Shown here piece by piece: positions 9,316 through 18,900 of a stretch of 64,000 nt of DNA. The DNA is taken from positions 2,666,001-2,730,000 of the forward strand of contig JALJCQ010000017.1 in assembly GCA_023091665.1 (NCBI GenBank), written 5' to 3'. Source of the DNA: Pythium myriotylum. Taxonomy: Eukaryota; Oomycota; Peronosporomycetes; Pythiales; Pythiaceae. Every line of letters starts with the position of its first letter. The first letter of the stretch is position 1. The notes below the pieces were generated by a model. The model ran no database searches, had not been told where the DNA came from, and was given only the letters and a program-made list of their open reading frames with translations. Both the position numbers and the translations under genes were made by a program.

Positions 9316-11343
9316 CTACTTGTCATTTGGGTCGACGACGACTGTGCTTCGTCGCTTCGTAGCGTCTTCGCCCAACTCTCTATCATGCAAAAAATCTTTC
9401 TCTGTGTTGCGCTGGGCGCACACTTCAGCAAAGTTCTGCCAGCAACCGCGGTCGTACGGGTTCTGGAACTCGTCCATAGGGGTCTTAAGGTACGGATACT
9501 TGTCCTTGTTGAACACTTCGTTGGTCGTGAGATTGTTCTTGACGTTACGCAGCTGCAGCACGAGTAATATACAGGTCGGGGTGCCAAAGAGCAGCGAGCA
9601 GAACACGACAAAGCAGTGCACGAGTCGAAGCAGCACCGGCGAAAGTGTCATAGTGTGTGGGCTTGGAGTCGATGAGAACAGCGGCTGCCACTTTCTCGTC
9701 ATCTCCGATGTCGGGTAAAGTGGGAACTTTCCGATCAAGACCATGAACGAGATGCTGCCGACCAGCGCGCAGAATGCAACGAGGCTCCCAAGAAAGAAGA
9801 GGAAGCCGCGGTGGTTGCCGATGCCGATACAGTTGTTGATCCACGGGCAGTGGTGGTCAAAGCGATAGACGCAGCGCCGGCAGGAGGAGCAGTGCTTCGA
9901 CCTCAGCGGCTTGAGCGTGACACAAGTCGGGCACGGCACGGATGTGCACTCGAGCGCGAGCAGTTCATACGCCGGCTGGGTCGACTTGGGGACGTATCCG
10001 GGGTCTTTGAGCCACACATACGTGTACAGCGCACACACGATAGCGCAGCTACCTACAGAGACAGCAGACCACCAGGTCGCGTTCTTCGGAATGCACGGGA
10101 TCGCGTAGTGGAGCGACAGTGTCTCGTTCAGCAGGATCATAAACCAGAAGAACCCGACCGCACCGCCCCTCCGAGACAGCGACGTCACAAGGCGGTCCGA
10201 CGCGCCGGCCTTTAACGCACTCACAGTCTCAAAATGGCCGCCCTGTCTTGCGATCGCCATGGCCGCACGTCCTTGCTTGTCCTGAACATCCAGCGGCGCG
10301 CCTTCGACGACGAGCTGCTTGGCGAGAAACGCGTCGCCCAACGCACTGGCGATCATCAACGCTGTGTGCCGCTCCGAGTCGCAGATATGCTGGTCAGCGC
10401 CATGGCCTACGAGCAGCATCGCCGTGTACTGGAAGCCTTCAAACACAGCCCAGTGGAGCGCCGTCGCGCCCCTCGCGTCTGTCTCGTTCACGTCGGCTCC
10501 TCGGCTGATGAGCAAGCTCACGACGCCGGCGTTGCCCGTACTCGCGGCGTAGTGGAGCGCCGTCATGCCGGACGAGTTCTGCGCCTTGAGCGACGCGCCG
10601 TTGTCGATGAGCACGACCGCGCTGGCCACGGACGCGCTGAGCATGAGCGGCGTCGCGCGGTGCTTGGAATCGCCGCAGGTCGAGTCGAGCACTTCCTGGA
10701 AGCTCATCTCACCTTTGCGCGGGCAGTGCTTTTTCGCGATTCCGACCAGGTACTCGACGATCAGCGGGTGGTCGTAGAGCACTGCGAGGTGGAGCGCGTT
10801 CATCTGGTGTCTCGACTCGTGGGTCGTGAGCAGTCGGAACACGGCTTCACTGCGCAGTGCGCGGCGCGTCTCGTCGAGGGTCGCGTCGCTGCTCTCGGCG
10901 GCCTTGGCGCGCGCGTCCACTTTCTGCACGACCATCTCCACGGCGTCTTTGACCTGCAGCAAGTCTCCCTTGACGCACGCCGAGCAGAGGATCTTGGGCG
11001 GCGAGGCAAAGTAGGCGCTGCTGCCATCGCCGTCGTCGTTTCCGTCGCCATAGTCGTCGACGTCGTCGTCCTCGAGGCGGAAGACGTCGCTGCTGCTGCC
11101 GCCGTCGCGGCTGCGCGCGAGCATGGCGCCGAGGTTGCCGCGCCGCGACGAGCCGCGCGACGACGGCGCGGCTCTGTCGGCGTCGGCGTCGGCGTCGCGC
11201 TCGCTGCCTTCGTGGAGGCCGCGCGTGGGCGACAAGTAGCGCGTCGAGGGCGAGCCGCCGCCGCCGCCGCCGCCGCTCGAGGCCTGCGGCGAGCGGATGA
11301 GCGGCGTGAGCTCGGTCGGCGTCGGCCGCCCGTGGCGACTCAT
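9316..11343 (-). CDS. Ankyrin-repeat DHHC palmitoyltransferase
   Basis: Intronless, 675 aa from ATG 11343. The first 130 residues are disordered, with a poly-Gly run and Asp-rich patches. Ankyrin repeats follow ([56 protein letters not shown]). Then come two membrane helices, a cysteine-rich DHHC domain ([18 protein letters not shown], then [12 protein letters not shown]) and two more helices. The architecture matches ZDHHC13/17 and yeast Akr1, which S-acylate proteins at the Golgi or plasma membrane. The catalytic Cys of DHHC is present. It is divergent from the aminotransferase at 11670, with 326 bp between the starts. Confidence 0.93.
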   Translation of the reverse strand: MSRHGRPTPTELTPLIRSPQASSGGGGGGGSPSTRYLSPTRGLHEGSERDADADADRAAPSSRGSSRRGNLGAMLARSRDGGSSSDVFRLEDDDVDDYGDGNDDGDGSSAYFASPPKILCSACVKGDLLQVKDAVEMVVQKVDARAKAAESSDATLDETRRALRSEAVFRLLTTHESRHQMNALHLAVLYDHPLIVEYLVGIAKKHCPRKGEMSFQEVLDSTCGDSKHRATPLMLSASVASAVVLIDNGASLKAQNSSGMTALHYAASTGNAGVVSLLISRGADVNETDARGATALHWAVFEGFQYTAMLLVGHGADQHICDSERHTALMIASALGDAFLAKQLVVEGAPLDVQDKQGRAAMAIARQGGHFETVSALKAGASDRLVTSLSRRGGAVGFFWFMILLNETLSLHYAIPCIPKNATWWSAVSVGSCAIVCALYTYVWLKDPGYVPKSTQPAYELLALECTSVPCPTCVTLKPLRSKHCSSCRRCVYRFDHHCPWINNCIGIGNHRGFLFFLGSLVAFCALVGSISFMVLIGKFPLYPTSEMTRKWQPLFSSTPSPHTMTLSPVLLRLVHCFVVFCSLLFGTPTCILLVLQLRNVKNNLTTNEVFNKDKYPYLKTPMDEFQNPYDRGCWQNFAEVCAQRNTEKDFLHDRELGEDATKRRSTVVVDPNDK

Positions 11344-11669
11344 GGCGCCGTCGTCGTCAGTTGGAAGTTTGGGCGGCGTAGCTGCTCAAGGGTGCCACTC
11401 CTCAAGGGAGCCCATCTCCCCCTTGTATGAAGGAGAAAAAATAGACACAAAGAGTCAAGGAGAGCGGTCAACCACACTAAAGTAGGACGGTATTCGAGCT
11501 ATACTGAAGTGGAAAATAGTGTGGAGGAGGCGGATCGGAGTTGTGTGCGCCACACTAGATGAGGGGCATGTAGAGAGCCGCAAGGGGGCCGGCTGAGGAG
11601 CTACGGCACCACGTCACACGAGATTCCGCCGCCGTCCTCCCTCCCCCCCTCTCTTGCTATCTTGAAGCC
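11344..11669. promoter_or_regulatory. Divergent promoter with three CCACACTA sites
   Basis: Shared upstream region of the DHHC gene (minus) and the aminotransferase (plus). It holds CCACACTA at 11472-11479, its complement TAGTGTGG at 11517-11524, and CCACACTA at 11550-11557. The same plus/minus/plus order appears in the divergent promoter at 48991-49319. That these are binding sites is inference from the arrangement. Confidence 0.5.
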
Positions 11670-12764
11670 ATGGCGACGTCGAGCGAGCCGGCGGTCTGGG
11701 ACGAGACCACGCAGACCTTCCACGGCGGCCAGGACTGGAAGTTCCTGGCCAACTTCGCCGAAGACTTCAGCGTCACGACCAACGGGCTCGGCACGCCGGC
11801 CAAGGCGCTCGCGGCCGCCACGGCCGCCATGCACACGATCCACCACTACCCGCCGGCCGACTTCCAGCCGGCCATCAGCCACCTCGCCGAGTTCCTCTGG
11901 CCCGAGCACTGGCAGCAGCACCTCGAGCTGCTGCTCATGGGCAACGGCGCGTCCGAGCTCATCGACCTCGTGATCCGCAGCGTGCGTCCCGGCGGCTGGC
12001 GCCCGGGAGGCACACTCACGCAGTACAAGGAGTACGAGCGCTCGAGCAAGGCCGACGGCCGCGAGACGCTCGCGTGGGACGACAAGAACGCCGCGCTCAC
12101 GTGTCTCGTGAACCCGACCAACCCCACGGGCGACTACCTCGAGGTCGAAGACATGAAGAAGTACATTGAGACCTACTGCCCGGACAACCACACGATCATC
12201 GTAGACGAGAGCATGCAGCCCTGGGTCGGCCCGCACTGGCGCCAGGACTCGCTCATCCACCAGCGCGAGTGGGTCAAGCACCTCAGCGAGACGCGCAAGA
12301 TCGACGTCTGGGTCATGACGAGCTGGACCAAGATCTGGTCCTGCACGGGTCTCCGCATCGGCAGCGTCGTGGCGCCGACGGCGGCCCACGCTGCTGCCAT
12401 CAAGAAGAAGCAGGTGCCGTGGTCGGTCAACTCGATGGCGCTTGTCTTCGTGTCGGAGGTCGTCAAGGACAAGGAGTACATGGAGAAGACGTGGGAGGTC
12501 ACTCCCAAGTGGCGCGCCAACATCGTCGAGCAGCTCGCCAAGCGATTCCCGACCTGGGAGGTCTTCGGCAAGCCGTACCTCTCGTGGATTTGGGTTGACA
12601 CCAAGTCTGCCGAGGTCGCCGAGAAGGCCTGCAAGCTCGCCAAGGAGCACGGCGTGCCTGTGCGCTCGGGCAAGCCCGGCTACGAGCTGCCGACCTTCGT
12701 GCGTGTCGCCGTGCGCAATCCGGAGCAAACGGCTGTGCTGCTCCACGCCTGGTCCACGCTTTAG
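11670..12764 (+). CDS. Class I/II PLP-dependent aminotransferase (HisC/CobD-like)
   Basis: Intronless, 364 aa, ATG 11670 to TAG. The fold-type I PLP signature is complete: NPTNPTGDYL near residue 148, the Asp that pairs with the pyridine nitrogen in IIVDES near 179, the Schiff-base Lys in SWTKIWSCTGLRIG near 221 (last part phosphate-binding Arg). Overall pattern is closest to histidinol-phosphate aminotransferase and threonine-phosphate decarboxylase-like enzymes, but the substrate cannot be told. There is no targeting peptide, so it is probably cytosolic. The strong C/G-ending codon choice suggests high expression. Confidence 0.85.
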   Translation: MATSSEPAVWDETTQTFHGGQDWKFLANFAEDFSVTTNGLGTPAKALAAATAAMHTIHHYPPADFQPAISHLAEFLWPEHWQQHLELLLMGNGASELIDLVIRSVRPGGWRPGGTLTQYKEYERSSKADGRETLAWDDKNAALTCLVNPTNPTGDYLEVEDMKKYIETYCPDNHTIIVDESMQPWVGPHWRQDSLIHQREWVKHLSETRKIDVWVMTSWTKIWSCTGLRIGSVVAPTAAHAAAIKKKQVPWSVNSMALVFVSEVVKDKEYMEKTWEVTPKWRANIVEQLAKRFPTWEVFGKPYLSWIWVDTKSAEVAEKACKLAKEHGVPVRSGKPGYELPTFVRVAVRNPEQTAVLLHAWSTL

Positions 12765-13510
12765 GGAGGAGGATCCCTTTGAGCTAGGAGCGAGTCCAGT
12801 CTCTCTATCGGCTAATCCGGTGTCTTCACCTGCATGTACCTCTCCACTAGAAAACAAACAACCGATCGTCCCACGACAAAAGCGATCCATCCCGACAAGT
12901 AGCTCCTCGCTCCACGGCATGACAACCGATCCGCGTGCGCTGCGCATCGACTCTCGTGCCGGCTGCTTCTCGACTTGCTCGTCAGCAACAAAGAAACTCA
13001 ATAAACACTTGGTTTGCGCGATGTCCTTGACGTTGTTTCACGCTCTACTGCCTCAAAACCAGTTTGCTATCACTCATCTCGGCAGGTGAGCGATTTGAAT
13101 AGACTTCGGGCCTTTCTTGCTGTCACCCTCCACAGAAGGCGCCGAGCTGGAGACTGATGAGTGCACAAAGTGCTCACCAGTTTGCCATCCCACAACCCTG
13201 TGTTCATGCAATGTTCAAGGCAAACAAGAAGAAGACGGCGCTGTGGATTACCAAACGGACTCTTGAACTGACCGCCGAGCACCGTCAACATGCCCTGCAA
13301 TCCAATGTCGGCTCGCAGTATCTTTGTTGGCGTCCGAGACCCCGTCACGAGCTGTACGTCATCGCTAACTCCCTCTTGCTCCACGTCTCCCGTGCGAGTG
13401 TGTTTGCTGGGGTCCAGAATTAATAAGAGCCTGGAACGACACGAGGTATAGTGAACTGTAGAAGACAGAGAGAGAGAGAGAGAGAGCGTAGTGAATATAT
13501 TTAAACCGCC
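12765..13510. other. Intergenic with (AG)10 microsatellite
   Basis: 3' flanks of the aminotransferase (plus) and MED28-like gene (minus) face each other here. A perfect (AG)10 run lies at 13467-13486. Two short overlapping open frames (13157-13423 plus, 13070-13384 minus) have no recognisable domain. Confidence 0.5.
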
Positions 13511-13984
13511 TCACTCGCGCTCGGGCGCCATGCGGTTGTCGAGGCGCTTGAACTTGCCCTCCCATCCTTTGATCACGTCGGCGTACTTTTCAATGAGGTC
13601 GTTCTTCTCCGTGAGCTCGTTCTCCAAGTGGAGGATCTCGAGCTCGAGCTCCTGGCGCTGCTCGGCGGCGTTGCTCGCATTGCCGTTTGCGTTCGCGTCG
13701 CGCAGAAAGAGCAGCTCGAGCTGCTTGGCGTGGAGGAAAAACTCTTCGAGCCGCGCTTCGATCTCCGCGAGGTCGGCGGCGTCCTGCTGCACGGGGTTGA
13801 ACCGGCAGTGGGGCGGGTACTGGATCGGCGGACAGACGAGCGAGAGGCACTTGGCGAACGACGCGTTCATGTCGCTCAGGCTCTGCACGCCTGAGGCGGG
13901 CGCCACGGGCGGCGCGGCGGCCGCGTGGCTCGTGCCGTTGGCCAGCGGCGCCGAGACGTCCGACGGAGAGGGCGTCGCGTCCAT
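13511..13984 (-). CDS. Mediator subunit 28-like protein
   Basis: 157 aa from ATG 13984. After a low-complexity Ala/Pro start, the pattern MNASFAKCLSLVC, then a helix with FFLHAKQLELLFL, then LENELTEKNDLIEKYADVI followed by W-E-x-K-F, matches the layout of human MED28 (short acidic helix, ARQTECFFLQ-like helix, then the NELQRKDALVQKH helix and a Trp). MED28 is a head-module subunit of Mediator, which links activators to RNA polymerase II. Length fits the family. The call rests on motif order, not on alignment. Confidence 0.7.
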   Translation of the reverse strand: MDATPSPSDVSAPLANGTSHAAAAPPVAPASGVQSLSDMNASFAKCLSLVCPPIQYPPHCRFNPVQQDAADLAEIEARLEEFFLHAKQLELLFLRDANANGNASNAAEQRQELELEILHLENELTEKNDLIEKYADVIKGWEGKFKRLDNRMAPERE

Positions 13985-14156
13985 ATTCCGAGGAGGACTG
14001 TGAGTGGAATGCAGAGGGAATATACCGTATTGAAGAGGTGAATACGGTAAATGGGTGGAAATTTGCGTTGGGAAAATGGCGGGAAATCATGGCATAAATA
14101 TCCGAGGGCGCTCTGTCGCGAGCGTCGGGCGTGGCGTGGCGTGGCTCTCTCTCTCT

Positions 14157-14744
14157 CTACATGGACATGTCCATCGAGTCGCTGTCCGCGGGGTCCGCGT
14201 CGTCGTCCTCGTGCGCTTCGTCGTCGTCGTCGTCGTGCAAGAAGAGTCCGCGGCCGAGTCCGTGGCGACGGCTCTCGTCTTCTTCCTCTTCCTCGTCCTC
14301 GTCGTCGTCGAGCACCTCGAGGTCGTCTTCTTCCTCCTCCTCCTCTTCTTCTTCTTCCATTTCTTCCTCGTCGACCTCGTCGTCGTCCTCGACGTGGCCG
14401 TGGTAGCCGCGCGTCGTCTGCACGCCCGAGCCGAGACGACTGCCCTCGGATCCCACGGGCGCGACGCCGCCTCGCTGGAGCCGCGTCGGCGTCGCGTGCG
14501 AGGAGGCGACGACTCGGTGGATGCCGGCGGTGATGGTGCGCTTGATCTCGTGCTTGCCGATGGGCGTGGGGCCCTCGCGCTCGACGTAGTGCCTGAGCGT
14601 GGTCTCGAGCGCGCGCTCCTCTCGCTCGAGATCGTCGAGATCCTGCGCGTACATCTGCGCCTCGGCGAGGCGGTAGCTGCTGACGCCGTAGAGGTCGCCG
14701 ATGGGCACGAGCAGCGACGGGAAGAGCGGCGCGCGCGGCTCCAT
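14157..14744 (-). CDS. Unknown protein with very acidic C-terminus
   Basis: 195 aa from ATG 14744 (the frame is open upstream without an ATG). Residues 1-95 are a compact region (SLLVPIGDLYGVSSYRL, then a helix with DLDDLEREERALETTL). The last 75 residues are almost all Asp and Glu in long runs broken by an Arg/His-rich patch, ending DSDSMDMSM. Acidic tails of this sort are common in histone chaperones and nucleolar proteins, but I do not recognise the N-terminal part. It starts 114 bp from the ubiquitin-like gene on the other strand, so the two may share a promoter. Confidence 0.7.
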   Translation of the reverse strand: MEPRAPLFPSLLVPIGDLYGVSSYRLAEAQMYAQDLDDLEREERALETTLRHYVEREGPTPIGKHEIKRTITAGIHRVVASSHATPTRLQRGGVAPVGSEGSRLGSGVQTTRGYHGHVEDDDEVDEEEMEEEEEEEEEEDDLEVLDDDEDEEEEEDESRRHGLGRGLFLHDDDDDEAHEDDDADPADSDSMDMSM

Positions 14745-14858
14745 CGAGGCGATCGCGAGTGTCGTTGGCAAGTCGGAATGCCGGGTCAATTCATTTGACT
14801 GTGCGATTCAGGAGGCCCAATTCGAGATCTTGAAAAGGCGCCGAGCTCACTTACAGCT

Positions 14859-15343
14859 ATGACAGACGCGAAGGGAGACAGTAGCGGCATTGGGTTGACG
14901 CTGCATTTGCGGAGAGAGAGCGGAGAAGAGTCCAAGTTCGACGACATCAAAGCGCTCCAGGAGGCGGCGATCTCGGTCGAGTTCATTCTGCCCGACGACT
15001 CGACCGTGACCCATGAGGTGCGCGAGTTGTGGACTCGAGAGGCTTCTCCATGGACGATCAACTCAGTTGGATGGATGGGTGGCTAGTTCAAAAAGGGCCA
15101 GACGGTTCAAGTGCTCAAAAGCTTCTTAGAGGACGAGTACGAGCTGCCTCAGGCCGACGTGGTGCGTGTCGCCCAATACATTCTCTCATGCGAATCCGTC
15201 CGATGTCTCACACATACTTGCAGTCGCTGTTCTTTCGGGATAAGATCATGTTGGATCCTTTCTCACTGACAGACTTCCAAGGCGTCGAGCACGCGAGGAG
15301 TATGCAGATCAGCGTGCGTGGGAATGGCACGGCACGCAAGTGA
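14859..15343 (+). CDS. Ubiquitin-like (beta-grasp) protein, three exons
   Basis: Exons 14859-15017, 15087-15161 and 15224-15343; introns 15018-15086 (69 nt) and 15162-15223 (62 nt), both GTGCG donors. All junctions are phase 0, giving 117 aa. From residue 38 the joined protein reads as a ubiquitin-like fold: EFILPDDSTVTHEF, KKGQTVQVLKSFLEDEY, LFFRDKIMLDPFSL. This is the usual strand-turn-strand, helix and LxF..DK..MxDP.xL order of ubiquitin-like domains. There is no C-terminal Gly-Gly, so conjugation is unlikely. The unspliced frame stops early, so splicing is needed. Function unknown. Confidence 0.75.
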
Positions 15344-15400
15344 AGGCTGCTTCCTCCGTTTAATAAGGAAATATGAAATCGAGGCATGATATTCCACAAC

Positions 15401-15865
15401 TTATGACGACGGCGAGCCGGGTTTTCCCACGGACGAGTATCCCTTGGCGGCGTGGACGATCTCGCGAGCGATCTTCTTCTCTTCTTTGAGTTGCATGAGT
15501 TTTTCTCGCTGTCGCGCTTCTTTGATCGCGTCGTGGCGCTTCATTTGAACTCGCCGGCGGATCTCCTCCTCCTCTCGCTCACGCAAGCGCTCGGCCTGCT
15601 CAGCGAGTTTGAACTCTTGCTCGATAATCGAGAGCTTCGACTTCTGACGGTCGAGATCGACGATCCGACCACGTTGGTCAACAAGACCCAACGTACCGAG
15701 GTGTTTCTGTAGACTGCGGCTCTCGAAGTGGTGGCGCAAATTGCGATCGACTAGGGCGTTGTACGCCGGCAGCTTTTCTTGGTGAACACCACTCAGTGAG
15801 AACCCATTTTCACGCTGCCGAAGAGCCTCTTCATGCTTCTTGGATGCCTTGCTTGAGGAGGGCAT
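15401..15865 (-). CDS. Conserved-looking coiled-coil protein, 154 aa
   Basis: Single frame from ATG 15865. Residues 35-75 (YNALVDRNLRHHFESRSLQ, GLVDQRGRIVDLDRQKSKL) look like a folded, conserved segment. Residues 75-140 are a continuous charged coiled coil rich in Glu, Arg and Lys (LREREEEEIRRRVQMKRHD). Composition resembles ciliary and cytoskeletal coiled-coil proteins, but I cannot name a family. It lies just 107 bp downstream of the BRCA2-like stop on the same strand and probably has its own promoter there. Confidence 0.7.
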   Translation of the reverse strand: MPSSSKASKKHEEALRQRENGFSLSGVHQEKLPAYNALVDRNLRHHFESRSLQKHLGTLGLVDQRGRIVDLDRQKSKLSIIEQEFKLAEQAERLREREEEEIRRRVQMKRHDAIKEARQREKLMQLKEEKKIAREIVHAAKGYSSVGKPGSPSS

Positions 15866-15971
15866 TCTTGACCAAGAAGGAGTGACTCTGATGAATGGTA
15901 CCGCAAACCCGCTTGAATTTCTAAACCTTATCGGGATTTATGCTGGCCAAAAATAGCACCCTTCACCATAT

Positions 15972-18900
15972 TCACGTGGTCTTCCTCGGACGAGCCTCAG
16001 ATATGGAAGATGCTACCAGGAATGTCGCGCTTGCATCGCGTTCCCATGGTTTCCAGCTGTTCAGGAGGCGCTCGCTTGTTTCCCACTGGCCTTCGATGCG
16101 CAGCAGTTGGCTTCCATCCAACGGTGAATCGAGGAACTTGCGCGTTGAGTCCAATATTGGTCTTGATAGATAGAATGCGTGTATGCACCCCTCCTCGTCC
16201 GGTTTGGACATGTCACGAACATAAGCTATCGCGACCACCTCATGTGCACTGGTTCTCGATTCATTCTCATCCACTGGAATAACCTTTACCACAACTCCTT
16301 CGACACACACCAACGGTATCTGACTCAACCACATGTCTGGATCGCCCTCAGCTTGACCGTGGAGATCTTGAGTGAGATGGTTGACTTCGTCAACATCTTC
16401 ATACGCTGAGCCTTCTTCATCGTCTTGTGAGTGAATGCCATCCAGTAGAAGCACCTTCCTCTCGAGATGTATCCGCAAATTCTTTAATCTTCGAAGAAGC
16501 TCTTGCGACTCGTTACCTTCGCCGGCGAGTAACCCACGAAGGGTTTTCGCATCTTCGTAGAAGTGCGATCTCTTCGACGGGAGTGACACGATTTGAGCAC
16601 TTTCGACAAGATCACAGTCGAGGACTCCAAGCTTCTCATCGAAGTGTGAGACTTCCAGACCACTGATACAGACAACGTTTCCTTCGCTCCACAGCTTCCT
16701 GTTTCCTCTCGTAAACACGCGGTGCTGCTTCATTGGCATCAACGGAACTTGATCAGAGTTTGCGATCGTCGGTTTGAAAACGCGCGTCGAGGTAACTCGG
16801 ATGCTAATCAAACGCCCACTTCTGTCTGTCGCGAAGACATGGTCCGTCGATGAGATCATTGTTGCCTCGGGCCTTTGATCACAAGGCGCCTTCGACTCTT
16901 CATACCGAATTATTACCACACAAACATCAGCAAGCATCTTCTTTTCTTTCGGCTTCTCTTCGACGTGGCGTTGATAGCCCACGATAAGGTCTTGAATAGC
17001 AGTACACTTTCGGAAGGGGTTCTTTGTCACGTCAGATGGCAATATTTCCTCAAATGAGCTTCCTTTCGTTGTACCCACCCGCATGAACACACCCTGAACG
17101 CCGTAGTCAACTTTCCAGTTGATGGAGAGACTCGTCGCAAAGTAAGTTCCTCCATCTTTGAGTTTCAGTAGCAAATCTTCACTAGGACGCCAAACCGTGA
17201 TCACAGCGAAGCACCTTGATTTTGTCGCTTTTGTGTGTGCGCATTCGACTTCCAGCTTCAAAAACGGTACTGGTAAAGGCACAGCCGGAGATGATGTTGA
17301 ATCATCTTCACGATCAGTTTCGCTTTTCACACGCTGGAGATACTCTTGCCGAGCTTGGAGGTACTGTGGCATCTGCTCCTCACATAGGATTCGTGGTCCG
17401 ATTGAGAAATCCTTCGACTGCAGATGAAGGATCGGAGAGACTCTTGTAACGCGTATACGAACGGATCTCACCACACCCCCACCAACCTGTAGCGACCTCA
17501 TCGGAATACTCTTCAATAGGACGAAATCATACGAAGCATCAGACCGACGGTCACTGGTAGTGGTGCGAGTCAGACTTTCGAGCCCAAGTCTTGTGTCGCC
17601 GTGCACCGGTCTTGTGCTGTTTATGTGAAGCCTGAGGTAAGGCCACTTTGACGGATCATCCTTACCGGCTAACAACGGGTTGGTCCAACGTTGATCACAC
17701 GCTAACGCGCACTCCATCGGATCGACTCCATCGCTTACGTTTTGGAGAGTTGCACTCCATGTTGCAATTTTCATCCCGATCAGCTTGTTTTCCTTATGGT
17801 GCTTCCACATCATTTCCGCCAAATCTGGGTCGGGCATAGCATAGACCCCGTACCAAGTGAGGCGGTGGAACGATATCTATGTCAGTTTCTTCCTCCACAG
17901 GGTACGGGACAACTGCTGCCACCCGAAGGACCATGCATGAGGCAGCATTTGCGTCTCGGTTGAGAATTTTCTTGAGCACTGAGCGTTGAGCTAAAACGAC
18001 GTCACGTTCGTACCGCTTGCAGAGTTGATACATCACCTGACTCTTGGTGAGGTATCTGCCGAGCAGGTAGCGAGGCGATCGAAGTTCCAGGGTCGCAAGC
18101 TTCCACACGATCCATCGGTAGTGGTTACGAAACCAATCAGTCGAGACTGCCGAGTCCTCTCCAATCCAACCACGCTGCTTCATCTCGGAATACATATGCT
18201 CGAACGTGACGGCATCCGACCCCAAGGTATCCGTCACATTGAGTAAATGCTCTCCATTTGCGGAGAATGCTACTGCTGGGGCATTCTGGGGGTCTATCTG
18301 GCACAAAATCTTTACTCGAGGGTCTGATAGATACGAGTGGGAGTCTTCGTTTCTTTCAGCAATGAGCATGCTGTAGGATATGCGCATTGCCTCGACAAAC
18401 GGCATCATAACCGATATAGACTGTGATTTAGCCTTCTCTGCCTTCGCAGGTGTCGCTTGTGGCACGATGTTACGCGTGGGTGTCACAATCGTCTTTGACG
18501 GAGGTGTCTTCGACGGGAGGGGGGGTCGAAAACCTTTCTTTGCACTCAGGTTGCTGGGTTTTGGTAGTCTAGACTTCGCGGGCGTTGAATAGCTGTTATT
18601 ATCAAGCCCCTGGGCCCCCTTTCCCGCAGTCATTAGCCCATTGCAGGGTCGGGATTCGACAAAGGTGTTACTGAGGTCGTCGAGTACTGGTCGAGATTGC
18701 TTCTGATTCGCCATGCTCATGCGGCGGATAACACCAGAACTGACACCGGGCGTTGCTCGCTGATCAGTAGCTTTCAGCTCGTGTCTTGGTGGCAAACTAT
18801 GGCGACGATTTGTAGTTGGTACGTCACGTGTAGATGCTGCAGAGCCAGTGGAGCGACGAGATCTTGGGCGATTCGAAAGTAGACTCGCCGAATCTTGGGG

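Noticed and set aside
10234..11430. 398-codon frame antisense to the DHHC gene
   Set aside because: Low-complexity Arg/Ala/Val translation over a clear palmitoyltransferase; shadow.
11601..13001. 466-codon frame antisense to the aminotransferase
   Set aside because: Same codon-bias shadow; no recognisable domain.
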